Shown here: positions 5,463 through 6,380 of the stretch, piece by piece
Layout of the letters: the number at the start of each line of letters is the position of its first letter
Position numbering within the stretch: the stretch's first letter is position 1
Assembly: GCA_003156495.1 (NCBI GenBank)
Contig: PMHC01000293.1
Location: forward strand, 1 to 6,380
DNA: 6,380 nt
DNA from: Acidobacteriaceae bacterium
GTDB lineage: Bacteria; Acidobacteriota; Terriglobia; Terriglobales; Acidobacteriaceae
Direction: 5' to 3'
Position numbers and translations under genes: made by a program
Notes under the pieces: model-generated
What the model was told of the DNA's origin: nothing
What the model saw: only the letters and a program-made list of their open reading frames with translations
Database searches by the model: none

Positions 5463-6380
5463 GTACAGTGGAGCGCGATATTGAAGAGGCGTACGGGATC
5501 GCCAAACAACGTTTCAATTGGCAGGGCGTCGACGCCGACAAGGCTCTCGCCGTGCTGGATGCGATTCCGATCTCGATTCAATGCTGGCAGGGCGACGATG
5601 TGCTGGGTTTTGAAAATCCAACGGGCGGGCTGACCGGCGGCATTCAAACCAGCGGCAACTATCCCGGACGCGCGCGCAACGCCGCCGAACTGCGCGCCGA
5701 TCTGGAGGTGGCCTTTGCGCAGATTCCCGGCAAAAAACGGCTGAATCTGCACGCCATTTATCTGGAAACGGACAAGGCCGTCAGCCGCGACGCCATTGAA
5801 CCGCGCCACTTCGCCGGCTGGGTCGATTGGGCAAAAAGCCACCAGCTCGGACTGGACTTCAATCCCACCTGCTTCTCGCATCCTAAAAGCGAGCAGAATA
5901 TGACGCTGAGCCACCCCGACGCCGCCATTCGCAAATTCTGGATCGACCACTGCATCGCCTGCCGCAAGATCAGCGAATACTTTGGCCAGGAATTGGGCAC
6001 GCCGGCGGTAATGGATATCTGGGTTCCGGACGGGTTCAAGGATCAGCCTGCCGATCGGCTTGCGCCGCGTCAGCGATTGATCGCCGCGCTCGACGAAATT
6101 CTGGCCGCGGTGAAGGGCTTGCACCACAAGGTCGCCGTCGAGGGAAAACTTTTCGGCATCGGCGCGGAAAGCTACACCGTGGGCTCGAATGAGTTCTACA
6201 TGGCTTATGCCGCCACGCGCAAGGTTCTGCTCTGCCTCGACGCCGGGCACTTTCATCCGACCGAAAACGTGGCCGACAAAATTTCGACCGCGCTCTGCTA
6301 CCTGGACGAGATTCTGCTGCACGTCTCCCGGCCCGTGCACTGGGACAGCGACCACGTAGTGCTGCTCGACGACCAGACGC
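5459..6380 (+). CDS. rhaA: L-rhamnose isomerase, C-terminus cut by window edge
   Basis: RhaA converts L-rhamnose to L-rhamnulose, the first step of the phosphorylating rhamnose pathway, using divalent metals (typically Mn) in the cytoplasm. The first 307 of about 420 expected residues are present and resemble E. coli RhaA throughout: CWQGDDVLGFENP (42-54), GNYPGRARNAAELRADLE (66-83), KRLNLHAIYLE (93-103), LGLDFNPTCFSHP (130-142), IWVPDGFKD (187-195), LFGIGAESYTVGSNEFYM (231-248), CLDAGHFHPTE (259-269) and HVSRPVHWDSDHVVLLDD (288-305). Metal and catalytic residues E228, D261, H264, H288, D296 and D298 correspond, with a constant offset of six, to E234, D267, H270, H294, D302 and D304 of E. coli RhaA; the further metal ligand near E. 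coli D334 lies beyond the edge. The ATG overlaps the rhaB stop, so the two genes are co-transcribed. It is not the unrelated RhaI-type isomerase. Confidence 0.97.
   Translation, partial: MSTVERDIEEAYGIAKQRFNWQGVDADKALAVLDAIPISIQCWQGDDVLGFENPTGGLTGGIQTSGNYPGRARNAAELRADLEVAFAQIPGKKRLNLHAIYLETDKAVSRDAIEPRHFAGWVDWAKSHQLGLDFNPTCFSHPKSEQNMTLSHPDAAIRKFWIDHCIACRKISEYFGQELGTPAVMDIWVPDGFKDQPADRLAPRQRLIAALDEILAAVKGLHHKVAVEGKLFGIGAESYTVGSNEFYMAYAATRKVLLCLDAGHFHPTENVADKISTALCYLDEILLHVSRPVHWDSDHVVLLDDQT

Noticed and set aside
5429..6355. A 308-codon open frame on the minus strand, opposite rhaA
   Set aside because: Antisense shadow of an unmistakable L-rhamnose isomerase gene; its translation has no recognisable domain.

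Overview
The window is a GC-rich bacterial segment with dense coding and strong G/C third-position bias. It holds two divergent transcription units separated by about 725 bp. A secreted sedolisin (S53) acid protease and a rhamnose catabolic operon headed by an unusual sugar-sensing regulator suggest a saprophytic soil bacterium. Acidobacteriota is my best guess, as an inference from gene content and protein style; no rRNA or other marker is present to prove it.

Layout. Positions 1-2010 (minus strand) encode the first 670 residues of a secreted S53 peptidase with signal peptide, propeptide and a complete catalytic set. Its C-terminus lies beyond the left edge. Positions 2011-2735 are intergenic and include small inverted repeats, a good sigma70-like plus-strand promoter (2487-2515) and, just downstream of it, what looks like a truncated 5' remnant of a lutA-type lactate-utilization gene (ATG at 2539, stop at 2640). 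Positions 2736-3887 (plus) encode a hybrid regulator: an IclR-type winged helix-turn-helix fused to an RbsB-like sugar-binding domain. Positions 3963-5462 encode L-rhamnulose kinase (rhaB). Positions 5459 to the right edge encode L-rhamnose isomerase (rhaA, first 307 residues), overlapping rhaB by ATGA.

How the genes work together. RhaA isomerises L-rhamnose to L-rhamnulose and RhaB phosphorylates it to L-rhamnulose 1-phosphate. An aldolase, expected nearby but not in this window, would split that into DHAP and L-lactaldehyde. Lactaldehyde can be oxidised to L-lactate, which LutABC oxidises to pyruvate, so a lutA relic beside a rhamnose operon is metabolically coherent. The regulator is the obvious candidate to sense rhamnose or a related sugar and control the operon. 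All three plus-strand genes have good Shine-Dalgarno sequences, and the first two start with non-ATG codons (TTG, GTG).

The most interesting points are the IclR-HTH/periplasmic-binding-protein fusion, the lutA relic sitting directly behind the only convincing promoter, and an inverted repeat that encloses the regulator's TTG start codon.
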